Shown: positions 53,008-62,162 of the stretch, one piece after another
How positions within the stretch are numbered: the stretch's first letter is position 1
How the letters are laid out: every line of letters starts with the position of its first letter
Origin: Elusimicrobiota bacterium
GTDB lineage: Bacteria; Elusimicrobiota; UBA5214; JBBAAG01
Assembly: GCA_041658405.1 (NCBI GenBank)
Contig: JBBAAG010000001.1
Coordinates: 62,001-126,000, forward strand
Reading direction: 5' to 3'
Length of the DNA stretch: 64,000 nucleotides
The notes under the pieces: model-generated
Told to the model about the DNA's origin: nothing
The model's input: the letters and a program-made list of their open reading frames with translations, nothing else
Database searches by the model: none
Position numbers and translations under genes: made by a program

Positions 53008-53964
53008 CCAGGACGCTTCGTCCTTAACCTGAATAGTTTGTTTCGGTTCAGTCTTCACAATTTCACAAGTGGCAGATTTTTTTCCTACTTCCGTGACTTT
53101 AACTTCACCGATTGTGCTGTATACTTTCTTGATTTCTTCACCCGTATCAGGGTCAGTCACAACTTTTGTTATACGGCGTATCATAAAAACCATGTCTTTC
53201 TTCACTCCAGAATCCAGGCCGGCATTGAGTGTAACAATATTTTCTTCGATATCCGCAACTTTTGCAAGCACTTCGTTAACCTCTTCGATTGCGCCGGTAG
53301 TAACATCAGTTGGTTGTTGAGGTTTTATCGTTCCATCCCCGCCTACCTGAGCGGTAAGTTTTGCAACAAAATCAGTTACTGCTGTGCGGGTAGCTTTACC
53401 GAGAATACTTTTATGGAAATCATTACTCCCGAACGAAAAATGCGGGACGCCGGATAACCATACCGACAAACCTGTCTTAGTTTCTTTCCCCTGCCCGTCA
53501 ATCGCGGTAAGGATCTCCGCGGTTTTTACGCTGACCACCCTGGCATCAATCGCGCATTGCGCAACGTTGTTCTGTACTCTCCCGACGTAGGGGATTGATA
53601 TATCGTTGGATTCCACAGCGAACTGTGTTATTCTCCCGACGATGATATAGTCAACACCAAGAATTTTTCCTAACTGCGCGGCAGTGTTTTCATTCACCGC
53701 GCCGGAAACGCCGAGTTGCTGTTCTGCCATAACTTTTTGTAGTTGTTCACGTTCAATCATAGAAAACTTGCCGCTTTTTACAAGGTCGGTTACCAGCATG
53801 TCCGACACGCCCTGCCCGACATTCCAGTTACCCCACCAATGATCAATCGAACCTTCACTCAACGGCATAACGGCCATACGCGGTTTACTTCCCGCTGTGA
53901 ATGCCGTTGTCCCCAAAGTAGCCAGTAATACTGTGCATGTAAATAACGCAATAAATTTCTTCAT
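52996..53964 (-). CDS. CsgG/FlgT-like periplasmic or outer-membrane protein
   Basis: A 322-residue exported protein (signal peptide about 1-24). The N-terminal two thirds match CsgG-type domains: RMAVMPLSEGS, DMLVTDLVKSGKFSMIEREQL and ILGVDYIIVGRITQF. The C-terminal part (about 235-310, with GLDSGVKKDMVFMIRR and GEVKVTEVGKKSATCEI) is an SH3-like FlgT-C type domain. Curli CsgG is a lipoprotein, but no lipobox cysteine is present at the cleavage site here, so it is more likely soluble in the periplasm. A role in surface assembly or secretion is inferred. AAGGGGG lies upstream. Confidence 0.82.
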   Translation of the reverse strand: MKKFIALFTCTVLLATLGTTAFTAGSKPRMAVMPLSEGSIDHWWGNWNVGQGVSDMLVTDLVKSGKFSMIEREQLQKVMAEQQLGVSGAVNENTAAQLGKILGVDYIIVGRITQFAVESNDISIPYVGRVQNNVAQCAIDARVVSVKTAEILTAIDGQGKETKTGLSVWLSGVPHFSFGSNDFHKSILGKATRTAVTDFVAKLTAQVGGDGTIKPQQPTDVTTGAIEEVNEVLAKVADIEENIVTLNAGLDSGVKKDMVFMIRRITKVVTDPDTGEEIKKVYSTIGEVKVTEVGKKSATCEIVKTEPKQTIQVKDEASWKKK

Positions 53965-53968
53965 TTCT

Positions 53969-54757
53969 TTATAACCCCCTTAAAACTTTCTTTATCCATT
54001 TTTCTGTTATACCATAAACTTTATCTTCTAATTGCGGTGAACTATATGTATGATCCGCTCCTGCAATAACTTTCATCTCAAACAGGTTGCCGTTATGTTT
54101 AAAATGTCGGGCATACATCCCAGCGTGGGTTAGCGGTATACTTTTATCATTATCCCCGTGCACAACCAGTACAGGACTGGTGTAGGCGGGCATTGTATGT
54201 ATTGCAGGAAATTGATAAATATCGTCAATAAAGGGTTTCGTAAGAGCATTCCCAGCTCGAAGGTGGTACCCTTTCCGGCGGATATCTTCTGTTACCTGTG
54301 GTGTACGTGTAAGTATAAATTTTGGGTCAGCTACGGCAGACCATAACACCGCGTACTTAACTATTTCTGGTAACTTATTTGCAGTCATAAACGTAACGAA
54401 CCCGCCAAGGCTTAATCCCATAATACCGATACGGTTTGTATCAACCCCGGACAGGGTTTTTAAAAAGTTAATCCCCTCAACAGCATCTGTTATCTCGCCA
54501 GTTATTGTCATATCCTTAAAATCGCCTTCACTATCCCCTGAGCAACGAAAGTCAATCCTTAATACCGCAACGCCCTGTTTTGCTAACCGCCGCGCAAATT
54601 TGGTGAATAACATATGAGCTTCTGACTTGTTCCCGGTAAAACCATGGCACATAAGTATTGCCGGAACTTTTGAGGGACGCGATTTTTTTCTTTCAGGATA
54701 GTGCCAGATACCATAAACGTACTGCCCGTGAACTTTGTATTTAACAAATGTTTCCAT
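53969..54757 (-). CDS. Alpha/beta hydrolase
   Basis: A 262-residue serine hydrolase of the esterase/dienelactone-hydrolase-like group. The oxyanion segment LMCHGFTGNKSEAH is at about residues 35-48, the nucleophile elbow is GLSLGG (serine near 115), the acid is in VVHGDNDKSIP, and the histidine in GADHTYSSP. No signal peptide is present. The substrate is unknown; an acyl or feruloyl-type ester is possible. Its stop is five bases from the start of the CsgG-like gene, which runs in the same direction and would be downstream in one unit. AAGGAG precedes the ATG. Confidence 0.86.
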   Translation of the reverse strand: METFVKYKVHGQYVYGIWHYPERKKSRPSKVPAILMCHGFTGNKSEAHMLFTKFARRLAKQGVAVLRIDFRCSGDSEGDFKDMTITGEITDAVEGINFLKTLSGVDTNRIGIMGLSLGGFVTFMTANKLPEIVKYAVLWSAVADPKFILTRTPQVTEDIRRKGYHLRAGNALTKPFIDDIYQFPAIHTMPAYTSPVLVVHGDNDKSIPLTHAGMYARHFKHNGNLFEMKVIAGADHTYSSPQLEDKVYGITEKWIKKVLRGL

Positions 54758-54813
54758 AGATCAATCAACTCCTTTAATAATCGAACATTTTAACATATTA
54801 CAAAATAATATTG

Positions 54814-54822
54814 TGATATAAT
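54814..54822 (+). promoter_or_regulatory. Extended -10 promoter before the FlgD-Ig gene
   Basis: TGATATAAT (54814-54822) is a perfect extended -10 element. No good -35 box lies 16-18 bases upstream, as is usual for extended -10 promoters. The transcript would start about 35 bases before the ATG. Confidence 0.5.
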
Positions 54823-54865
54823 ATTCATTAACTAAACTAACTAGGCAGTTATGGAAGGAGTTATG

Positions 54866-55561
54866 ATGAATTTTTTTGTGCGATTGGCACTGATAGTATT
54901 AACATCCTTTTTTGTGTATGTACCGTCAGCAGGAACGCTGCATGCGCTAATGTTGTCTACCACTGTACAGGACACCAACCCGCCGGAAGCTATGTTCACA
55001 TCAATTTATGATAATGATTACATCACAGCCATGCCTCTTCTCCGCGGGTATATCAAGGACGATGTTGCGGTTAGTGTTTCAAGTATAACATTTAAGATTG
55101 ACGATGTGTTAACCCCGGGCGTTATTTATGACACTACAACATACATTTTTACATATCAGGTAAACATTGCGTTAACGGAAGGGGAGCATTACTTTTCAAT
55201 AGAAGCATCCGATCTCGCGGGGAACATCAGCAGTAACGAAGTTTATTGTAAAGTCAGCGGAACTGACCTCGTTGTGGAAAACGTTTCTAATTTCCCTAAT
55301 CCGTTTAATACCACCACAAAATTCGCTGTCATGATAAGCAAACAAACCACAGAGGTTAAGGTTGAAATTTATACATTCACCGGAGAACCGGTCCGCTCAT
55401 TAACCCTTTCCTCTCCGGGTATAGGATACAATGAGCTTGAGTGGGATGGTAAGAATGAAGCGGGGAATGCCGTTGCGAGGGGTGTTTATTTTTATAACCT
55501 CACAGTAAAACCGTCAAGCGGTAACCCGGTTAATTACCTAAAAAAAATGGTTAAGAAATGA
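54866..55561 (+). CDS. Secreted protein with C-terminal FlgD-Ig-like sorting domain
   Basis: A 231-residue exported protein. I chose the ATG at 54866 because AAGGAG (54855-54860) lies five bases upstream; the ATG at 54851 overlaps that site. After a signal peptide (about 1-26) there is a beta-sandwich (about 30-130, with SITFKIDD and IEASDLAGNISSNEV) like a bacterial Ig repeat. The C-terminal 85 residues are a FlgD-Ig or type A sorting-like domain: SNFPNPFNTTTKF, VKVEIYTFTGEPVRSL, NELEWDGKNEAGN and GVYFYNL, ending LKKMVKK. Such domains mark secreted proteins in several Gram-negative phyla. The PorV-like gene directly follows. Confidence 0.82.
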   Translation: MNFFVRLALIVLTSFFVYVPSAGTLHALMLSTTVQDTNPPEAMFTSIYDNDYITAMPLLRGYIKDDVAVSVSSITFKIDDVLTPGVIYDTTTYIFTYQVNIALTEGEHYFSIEASDLAGNISSNEVYCKVSGTDLVVENVSNFPNPFNTTTKFAVMISKQTTEVKVEIYTFTGEPVRSLTLSSPGIGYNELEWDGKNEAGNAVARGVYFYNLTVKPSSGNPVNYLKKMVKK

Positions 55562-55574
55562 TGGGAAATAATAT

Positions 55575-56507
55575 ATGAAAACAAAAATTATTTATACTGC
55601 AACCCTAACAGCCATATTATCACTGTTCTCCGTGGTCTGTGTTTATGCCGGATCAAATGCCGGGGTTGGAACAGCATCATATTTACGGCTCATAAGCACC
55701 CCGAAAACGTCGGCAATGGGACTCGCCGGGACAGGGTTGGTGAATGAACTGGAATCTATAATGTATAACCCCGCGGCAATTGCTACACTCAAACAAAACA
55801 GCGCGGAAGCTGTGCATATGGAATATCTTACACTAATCCAGCATGAAACTGTTATTGCCGGATATATACTCCCGTGGAAAGGCGTTATGGGTTTAGCTGT
55901 TAATAGTATTAACTTCGGAGATATCGCTGTGACTGACACTGATGAATTATCAGGACGCGACATTCCCCTGGATGTAATGGTACCAACGGTCATTATTGGA
56001 ACACTGAGTTATGCACAAAAAATTTTCTTGCCATCTTTATCAGCAGGGGTAGCAGTAAAGTATGCGCAAGAAAAGTTCAGTACCGCTGATGAAACGGATA
56101 TCGCAAATATAATCTCCGTGGATGCCGGTATAATGTTTGAAGTGAACCAGTCATTAACTGCGGGTATGTGTTACCAGAACATAGCGGGTTCTTCCGGGAA
56201 ATACGCGTTACCCGGTGTACTTAAACTCGGTGCGGGATACAAGTTGCTTGACAATGCATTGACAATCGCAGCGGATTTTGACTTACCCTCAGACGCTGCG
56301 GGTTTCTTTAGCATCGGCACGGAGTTTGCGTTAACCCCCAACATTGCGTTACGCGCAGGGTATAATACCGGTACAGCAGCGATTACCGGTGGAGGGATAA
56401 CCGCAGGAATAGGCCTGACCTGGGAAAAATGGCAGTTAAACTATGCGTATGTACCTTATGGCGGGTTAGGATTGACTCACAGGGTTGGGCTAAAGTTTAC
56501 GTGGTGA
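55575..56507 (+). CDS. PorV/UPF0164-like outer-membrane protein
   Basis: A 310-residue outer-membrane barrel of the FadL-like PorV/PorQ/UPF0164 group, with a signal peptide at about residues 1-25. The N-terminal plug region has the family signature: ASYLRLISTPKTSAMGLAGTG and ESIMYNPAAIATLKQ (Asn-Pro-Ala). The remainder alternates barrel strands and ends in GLTHRVGLKFTW. PorV in Bacteroidetes works with the type IX secretion system; no other type IX gene is in the window, so only the pairing with the PNPF-domain gene 13 bases upstream supports a secretion role. Confidence 0.85.
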   Translation: MKTKIIYTATLTAILSLFSVVCVYAGSNAGVGTASYLRLISTPKTSAMGLAGTGLVNELESIMYNPAAIATLKQNSAEAVHMEYLTLIQHETVIAGYILPWKGVMGLAVNSINFGDIAVTDTDELSGRDIPLDVMVPTVIIGTLSYAQKIFLPSLSAGVAVKYAQEKFSTADETDIANIISVDAGIMFEVNQSLTAGMCYQNIAGSSGKYALPGVLKLGAGYKLLDNALTIAADFDLPSDAAGFFSIGTEFALTPNIALRAGYNTGTAAITGGGITAGIGLTWEKWQLNYAYVPYGGLGLTHRVGLKFTW

Positions 56508-56520
56508 TAAAATAAATAAG

Positions 56521-57996
56521 ATGAGATTATTTACAGGCCTCGTGTTTTTGTTATTGACTAACATAAGTATTGCAGCAGCGATTGATGAAAGGGTTAAAAC
56601 AATGATTCCTGAGCTCTCAGAAATTATTGATAACGGGGAGTATACAAACGCGGAAAAGCTTATCACACAGTACATCCTGAAAACCGGGGACACAATTTTA
56701 CCGGAAGACCGGGCACGTTTATTATGGGAAAAAGAAAAACTTAAACGTATCCGTCTTGACTATACTTTATCTGCGGAAGATTTACAGAAAGCGCTAGCTA
56801 AGAAAATTAAGGATTTTAAACCCGGCGAATTCAGGGAATGGGATGAATCACGGATGTTTGACAAACGTGTAATTGATGGTAAGACATGGTATATTAATCC
56901 CAGTGTCAGCAACCTGTTTTTCCGTTACCGCGATATCTATCCCCGCGCTATAGAATGGAAAGACCTCGGGAAAAAAGCGCAGGATTATCTTTCATTAGTG
57001 ACAAGTATCACCGGTGAATACGCAACTACAAAACAACCCCTGCTGGCTCAGACAACGTTTATACTGACCCTTGAAATACGAACGGATACCGCAGGGATGA
57101 AAAAAAACGAACTCCTGCGGTGCTGGTTACCTATACCGTTGAGTATCCCGCGGCAGATAAATATTACCATCCTGGAATCCACACCAACATATAAAAAACA
57201 AATTGCTACACCGGAATTCGCGTGTTTATACTTTGAACAACCCGTAACCGGTGATACAGCAGTATTTACCGTTAAGACAAAATATAACTCGTATGCGTAT
57301 TATAATCCGGTGAATCCCGAAAAAGTTATTCCATATGAAAAAACTGATCCGGAGTATGTCAGTAATATTAAAACCAGGACACCGCATGAGGAACCGTCAG
57401 CAGAACTTATTGAACTTACGAAGTTTATTACTGCTAACGAAACTAATCCGTATCTAAAAGCAAAAATGATTTATGACTGGATTGCTGAAAATATTAAGTA
57501 CAGTTTCGCAAATGAGTACTCCACTCTTGACAATCTTTCAAAGTATACTTATGAACATATGTACGGTGATTGCGGGCAGATAGGCATGTTGTTTATTACG
57601 TTGTGCAAACTTTCCGGTATACCGGCGCGGTGGCAGTCAGGATGGACAATCATACCGGGAGAGGAAGGTATGCATGACTGGACAGAGATATATATTCCGC
57701 CTTATGGATGGCTCCCGGTTGATCCGCATAGAGGAAGTTTTGAAATGCATTACGGCAGTTTTACTCTTGATCCCGAACAATGCAGAAAAGTCCGTGACTT
57801 TTTCTTTGGTAATATTGATCAGTACAGGTTTGTGATAAACAATAATCACAGTTATACGCTTATACCATCAAAAAAACACTTCCGTGCGGAAATCGTTGAT
57901 TTCCAGCGGGGTGAACTTGAAACCGTGGATACCGGCTTTTATTTTGATAAATTTAAGTGCACGGTAAAATCAGAAAATGTTTCTTATGCAAAGTAA
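56521..57996 (+). CDS. Secreted transglutaminase-like protease-fold protein
   Basis: A 491-residue exported protein with a short signal peptide (about 1-19). The transglutaminase-like core is near residues 310-400: KAKMIYDWIAENIKYSF, then GDCGQIGMLFITLCKLSGIPARWQSGW with the catalytic cysteine, GMHDWTEIYIPPYGW with the histidine, and LPVDPHRG with the aspartate, so the triad is complete. An N-terminal helical region and a beta domain (about 175-265) come first. It may act as a peptidase or amidase on envelope proteins or peptidoglycan. It lies 13 bases after the PorV-like gene and overlaps the TolC-like gene by 20 bases. Confidence 0.85.
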   Translation: MRLFTGLVFLLLTNISIAAAIDERVKTMIPELSEIIDNGEYTNAEKLITQYILKTGDTILPEDRARLLWEKEKLKRIRLDYTLSAEDLQKALAKKIKDFKPGEFREWDESRMFDKRVIDGKTWYINPSVSNLFFRYRDIYPRAIEWKDLGKKAQDYLSLVTSITGEYATTKQPLLAQTTFILTLEIRTDTAGMKKNELLRCWLPIPLSIPRQINITILESTPTYKKQIATPEFACLYFEQPVTGDTAVFTVKTKYNSYAYYNPVNPEKVIPYEKTDPEYVSNIKTRTPHEEPSAELIELTKFITANETNPYLKAKMIYDWIAENIKYSFANEYSTLDNLSKYTYEHMYGDCGQIGMLFITLCKLSGIPARWQSGWTIIPGEEGMHDWTEIYIPPYGWLPVDPHRGSFEMHYGSFTLDPEQCRKVRDFFFGNIDQYRFVINNNHSYTLIPSKKHFRAEIVDFQRGELETVDTGFYFDKFKCTVKSENVSYAK

Positions 57997-59338
57997 ACAC
58001 GGAATAGCGGCAGTAACTTTCTTCGCGGTTCTCTATATTACAGTTTCCTCGCCAGTGCTTCTCTACAGCGCTGTTTATAATCTTGACTATATAAAGAAAG
58101 TTACTTTAGAGAATAACCGGGCGGTATTGTCCTCAAAAAAGAAAGTTGATACCGCAAAAAGTAAGGTACATGAAGCCGCAGCGGGATATCTGCCGGTAGT
58201 CTCAGCATTAGCTAAGTATCAGTATACATCATTAATTCCGGAGATGAACGTATCATTTCCTGTCACAATCCCAACCGGCCCTACAACAAGTATTACGAAA
58301 ACTATTGATAATTCCATCAAAATCGGTGATGACGACAACTGGATGCTTGGCGTGGCGGTACAGCAAAACATTTTTTCGTGGAACCGCGTGAGAAATGCGT
58401 ATAGTGCTGCAAAAAATGCTGTTGTGACAACAGAGAGTGAATATATAAAAACATGTAACGACGCGGTGAATGACGCAGCTACTGCGTTTTATACCGCGCT
58501 ATTTGCGAAGGAACTGGTGGAGACACACAGGGCATCACTTGACCGTGCGGAGGAACACCGTAAAACCGTGGAATCAAAATTTAATGCCGGAGCGGTATCC
58601 AAACTTGACCTTCTGCGTGCAAAGACACAGGTGGCTAATACTGAACCTCTTGTAGTGCAGGCGCAAAATATGTATGACACTTCACTGGTAAGGTTGAAAC
58701 ATTTAATGGCACTGGAACAAAATACTGAGGTTATATTAAACGGTAAACTTGAATACGTGCCGGTTGAGATTATACTAAATGACTGTATTTCTTCAGCGCT
58801 AAAGACACGCAGTGAGCCCGCTATCGCAGCAACTGCTGTGGAAACCGCTAAGCTGAACACAAAAATTGTGGGTACAAAAAATAAACCTACCCTCTTTGGC
58901 CTTGCGGGATACCAGTACCAGTACCCGTTTTATTCTAAACTTGAATGGAAAGACAGCTGGTATGCCGGTTTAACGTTTAACTGGCAGATATTCACCGGTT
59001 TTGCTGTATCTAACGCAATAACCCAGGGTAAACTCATTGAACAACAAGCTGAGATTGCGCAGGTGCAGGTACGTGATGGTATTATTGTGGAGATAACACA
59101 GTCGGTACTAAAACTTCATGACGCGAAGGAACGTATTAAGTCGCAGGTGGAAAACGTAGCATTGGCGGAAGAAATGTTAAAAATCGCGAATATAAGTTTT
59201 TCAAATGGTTGCGTTACTAATCAAGAAGTACTTGACGCGCAAATGGCATTGACGCTTGCCGGGACAAATTATCTTCAGGCAGTGTATGACTACACTCTCG
59301 CGAGGATTGCTCTGGATAAAGCAATGGGGAAATATTAA
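57977..59338 (+). CDS. TolC-family outer-membrane efflux channel
   Basis: A 453-residue outer-membrane export channel with a signal peptide (about 1-33). The two OEP repeats are visible: the first with KKVDTAKSKVHEAAAGYLPVVSA, the second beginning near residue 275 with ARSEPAIAATAVE-type spacing and ending in ALDKAMGKY. Long helices with regular alanine, glutamate and glutamine patterns fit the periplasmic tunnel. The ATG at 57977 overlaps the transglutaminase gene by 20 bases; an internal ATG at 57986 is an alternative start. It is the first export gene, followed by the HlyD, ABC and permease genes. Confidence 0.92.
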   Translation: MFLMQSKHGIAAVTFFAVLYITVSSPVLLYSAVYNLDYIKKVTLENNRAVLSSKKKVDTAKSKVHEAAAGYLPVVSALAKYQYTSLIPEMNVSFPVTIPTGPTTSITKTIDNSIKIGDDDNWMLGVAVQQNIFSWNRVRNAYSAAKNAVVTTESEYIKTCNDAVNDAATAFYTALFAKELVETHRASLDRAEEHRKTVESKFNAGAVSKLDLLRAKTQVANTEPLVVQAQNMYDTSLVRLKHLMALEQNTEVILNGKLEYVPVEIILNDCISSALKTRSEPAIAATAVETAKLNTKIVGTKNKPTLFGLAGYQYQYPFYSKLEWKDSWYAGLTFNWQIFTGFAVSNAITQGKLIEQQAEIAQVQVRDGIIVEITQSVLKLHDAKERIKSQVENVALAEEMLKIANISFSNGCVTNQEVLDAQMALTLAGTNYLQAVYDYTLARIALDKAMGKY

Positions 59339-59359
59339 GTAGCAGGAGGAATATAATAC

Positions 59360-60241
59360 ATGGTTGGTAATAAACATAAACCGCCGGTGATCATACCGGT
59401 AATTCTGGTACTGGGCACAGCGGTATACTTTTTAGCGACGCATAAATGGTCAGCGGATAATACAAACATTACAGCGGCGGGAACAATTGAAGCTACTCAG
59501 GTGGATATATCCTCAAAAATTCCGGGAACAATCACTAGGCTTAACTTCAAAGAAGGCGAAGTTGTGAATAAAGGCGTTTCCCTCGCTGAAATTAATCATG
59601 ATGAACTCGATGCGCGGCTCGCACAGGTACAGGCACAGGCAATGGCTGCGATGGAACAAATTAATCAGGTGGAGATTAATCTTAATAATATCAAAGATAA
59701 CTTTAAACGCACACAGGAATTGTACACAGCAGGATCTGTTTCTCAGCAGCAATACGATACTGTAAAAACACAGTATGATACTCTGCAATCACAATATTCC
59801 GCGGCAAAACAAAATTATAACCAGGCATCCGCTGCGGTGGATGTCATTAAGTCTCAAATAGGCAACGCGTATTTCCGTTCACCGATTGACGGGACAATTG
59901 TAGATAAGCCCGTGAGTATCGGGGAAACTTTGTTCCCGGGAACAGTTTTATGTTCAATAGCCGACCTCGATGATGTATGGTTAAAAATATATGTCCCTTC
60001 AACAAAACTCGGACGGATTACGGTTGGGCAATCTGTGGAAGTTACCACTGACTCGTTCCCCAATAAAAAGTATGAGGGTAAAATTATTAATATCGCAACA
60101 AAAGCGGAGTTCACTCCAAAAAATATTCAGATAAAGGAAGAACGCGCAAAATTGGTATTTGCCGTAAAAATCGGTGTACAGAATATTGAACAGGAACTTA
60201 AACCCGGGATGCCGGCTGATGCTATTATCAAGCTTAAGTAA
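59360..60241 (+). CDS. HlyD/YbhG-family periplasmic adaptor
   Basis: A 293-residue membrane-fusion protein that links the inner-membrane ABC exporter to the TolC channel. An N-terminal anchor helix (about 11-27) is followed by a biotinyl-lipoyl half (GTIEATQVDISSKIPGTI, GEVVNKG), a coiled-coil hairpin (about 75-160, rich in Gln, Ala and Asn) and the second lipoyl half (FRSPIDGTIVDKPVSIGETLFPG), then a beta-barrel domain. The order is the same as in E. coli YbhG. AGGAGG precedes the ATG. It lies 21 bases after the TolC-like gene and 14 before the first ATPase gene. Confidence 0.92.
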   Translation: MVGNKHKPPVIIPVILVLGTAVYFLATHKWSADNTNITAAGTIEATQVDISSKIPGTITRLNFKEGEVVNKGVSLAEINHDELDARLAQVQAQAMAAMEQINQVEINLNNIKDNFKRTQELYTAGSVSQQQYDTVKTQYDTLQSQYSAAKQNYNQASAAVDVIKSQIGNAYFRSPIDGTIVDKPVSIGETLFPGTVLCSIADLDDVWLKIYVPSTKLGRITVGQSVEVTTDSFPNKKYEGKIINIATKAEFTPKNIQIKEERAKLVFAVKIGVQNIEQELKPGMPADAIIKLK

Positions 60242-60255
60242 GTATTAAAATCCCT

Positions 60256-61197
60256 ATGCCTATTCTTTCCACTAAGGGATTACAAAAAGTTTTTAGTGAT
60301 ACTTCCGTTACTGCCGTTGATGGTTTAACTATCAGCGTTGAACCCCGTGAGATCGTGGGACTAATCGGCCCGGATGGCAGCGGTAAAACTACGGCATTAC
60401 GTATGATCTGCGGGGTAATACCACCAACTTCAGGAACTGTAATAATTGACGGGTATGACATTCTGGCTAACCCTGAACCGGTTTATCATATATTCGGGTA
60501 TATGCCCCAGAAATTTAGTTTATACACCGACCTTACTGTTGAAGAAAATCTTGACTTCTTTGCCGATATGTACGGAGTATCAAAAAAAGTCCGGACTGAA
60601 CGGTTTAAGCAGTTATATGAGTTCTCACGGCTTGAACCCTTTAAAACAAGGTTGGCTATGAACCTTTCCGGGGGTATGCAAAAAAAACTGGCGTTAGCAT
60701 GTAATCTTATCCATACACCTAAATTACTGGTTCTTGACGAACCAACTACCGGAGTGGATCCCGTATCACGGCGTGAACTCTGGGATATGCTGTACAAACT
60801 TGTCGCCGGGGGTACCAGTATTGTGGTCAGTACGCCGTATATGGACGAGGCGGAACGCTGTCACCGTGTAGGGTTGATGCATGAAGGTAAGATTATACGC
60901 TACGGTACACCGGATGAAATCCACGGATTATCAAACCAACAAGTGTTTGAGATTATCACTACTGACAACCATCACGCACGGAATGTTATCTCAAAAACCT
61001 GTCCGGACATAAAATTTGTGTATATCTTCGGTGATACATTACACGCAACCGCCGGGATGGAAACTGATGCCGGGAAGGTTAATACCTCAATTGTTAACAC
61101 CCTTACCGCTGAAAAGGTGGGGGTAAAAAGTTTTTGTGTAATCCATCCGTCGTTTGAAGATATTTTTATTGAACTTTTACAGGAGAAAACGGGATGA
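60256..61197 (+). CDS. ABC exporter ATP-binding protein (first of two)
   Basis: A 313-residue ATPase. Walker A is GPDGSGKTT (about residues 37-45), the signature is LSGGMQKKL, Walker B is LLVLDEPTTGVDP, and STPYMDEAERC follows, where the usual H-loop histidine appears to be replaced by a proline-tyrosine pair. A C-terminal regulatory part covers about 225-313. In E. coli YbhF the two ATPase halves are fused; here they are separate genes overlapping by four bases. The missing H-loop histidine suggests that this half may be a degenerate site. Confidence 0.9.
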   Translation: MPILSTKGLQKVFSDTSVTAVDGLTISVEPREIVGLIGPDGSGKTTALRMICGVIPPTSGTVIIDGYDILANPEPVYHIFGYMPQKFSLYTDLTVEENLDFFADMYGVSKKVRTERFKQLYEFSRLEPFKTRLAMNLSGGMQKKLALACNLIHTPKLLVLDEPTTGVDPVSRRELWDMLYKLVAGGTSIVVSTPYMDEAERCHRVGLMHEGKIIRYGTPDEIHGLSNQQVFEIITTDNHHARNVISKTCPDIKFVYIFGDTLHATAGMETDAGKVNTSIVNTLTAEKVGVKSFCVIHPSFEDIFIELLQEKTG

Positions 61198-62153
61198 CGG
61201 GTAGTAACAACAATATATCTATCGACGTTAAAGCGCTTACCCGTAAATTCGGTAAGTTCACGGCGGTAAATAATATCAGTATGCAGGTGAAACAAGGAGA
61301 AATTTTCGGTTTTCTCGGTCCGAATGGCGCGGGGAAGTCTACAACAATACGTATGCTCTGCGGGATTATACCTCCAACAGAAGGAACGGCAATTGTTGCG
61401 GGGTACGATGTTGTTACCGTACCGGATAAAGTTAAGGGTTCAATCGGGTATATGTCCCAGAAGTTTTCGTTATACGACGACCTTACCGTAAGCCAGAATA
61501 TAGATTTTTACAGCGGTATTTATCTTGTCCCTAAAGCTGAGAAAAAACAGAGGAAAGAGTGGGTGCTTAACACCACGGGATTAACTGACAATATTAACAC
61601 TCTTACCTCCAACCTTTCAGGCGGATGGAAACAACGCCTGGCGCTTGCCTGCGCGGTTGTTCATAAACCAAAAGTCCTTTTTCTGGATGAACCCACTGCG
61701 GGGGTTGACCCGTTAGCGCGGCGTAAGTTCTGGGATCTTATATATGATACCGCGGCAAATGGAACTACAATACTGGTAACCACGCATTATCTGGACGAAG
61801 CGGAAAACTGCAACCGCATAGGGTTGATCTATAACGGTGAAATCATTGCTATCGGCACACCCGGAGAGGTTAAGGCTGACGCGTTACCTGAGAACATACT
61901 TGAACTTAACTGCGGAGACTGTCTTGCTGCAATGGATATACTGTCAGGAAACGAGTTTGTGAAACAATCAACGCCGTTTGGTAATATGCTGCACCTGATA
62001 CTCAACCGAATATCGGGATCAAATAACGGGGTGGTGGAAAGTATAAAAACAAATTTATCTTCCCGGGGGATACAGGTTGTCTCCGCAGAATTTGTCCGGC
62101 CGTCACTTGAGGATGTGTTTATATATTTGATCAACGAAAAACTGGGTAGGTGA
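61194..62153 (+). CDS. ABC exporter ATP-binding protein (second of two)
   Basis: A 319-residue ATPase with a complete set of motifs: Walker A GPNGAGKST (about 42-50), Q-loop MSQKFSLYDDLTV, signature LSGGWKQRLAL, Walker B VLFLDEPTAGVDP and H-loop TTHYLDEAE with histidine. It overlaps the preceding ATPase gene by four bases and lies nine bases before the first permease gene. The two ATPases probably form a heterodimer, with this one the fully catalytic half. The substrate is unknown; related exporters handle drugs, cations or lipids. Confidence 0.93.
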   Translation: MTGSNNNISIDVKALTRKFGKFTAVNNISMQVKQGEIFGFLGPNGAGKSTTIRMLCGIIPPTEGTAIVAGYDVVTVPDKVKGSIGYMSQKFSLYDDLTVSQNIDFYSGIYLVPKAEKKQRKEWVLNTTGLTDNINTLTSNLSGGWKQRLALACAVVHKPKVLFLDEPTAGVDPLARRKFWDLIYDTAANGTTILVTTHYLDEAENCNRIGLIYNGEIIAIGTPGEVKADALPENILELNCGDCLAAMDILSGNEFVKQSTPFGNMLHLILNRISGSNNGVVESIKTNLSSRGIQVVSAEFVRPSLEDVFIYLINEKLGR

Positions 62154-62162
62154 AATCATAAT

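Noticed and set aside
54851..54865. Earlier ATGs for the FlgD-Ig gene (54851, 54863)
   Set aside because: The AAGGAG at 54855-54860 overlaps or directly abuts these starts; the ATG at 54866 has proper spacing.
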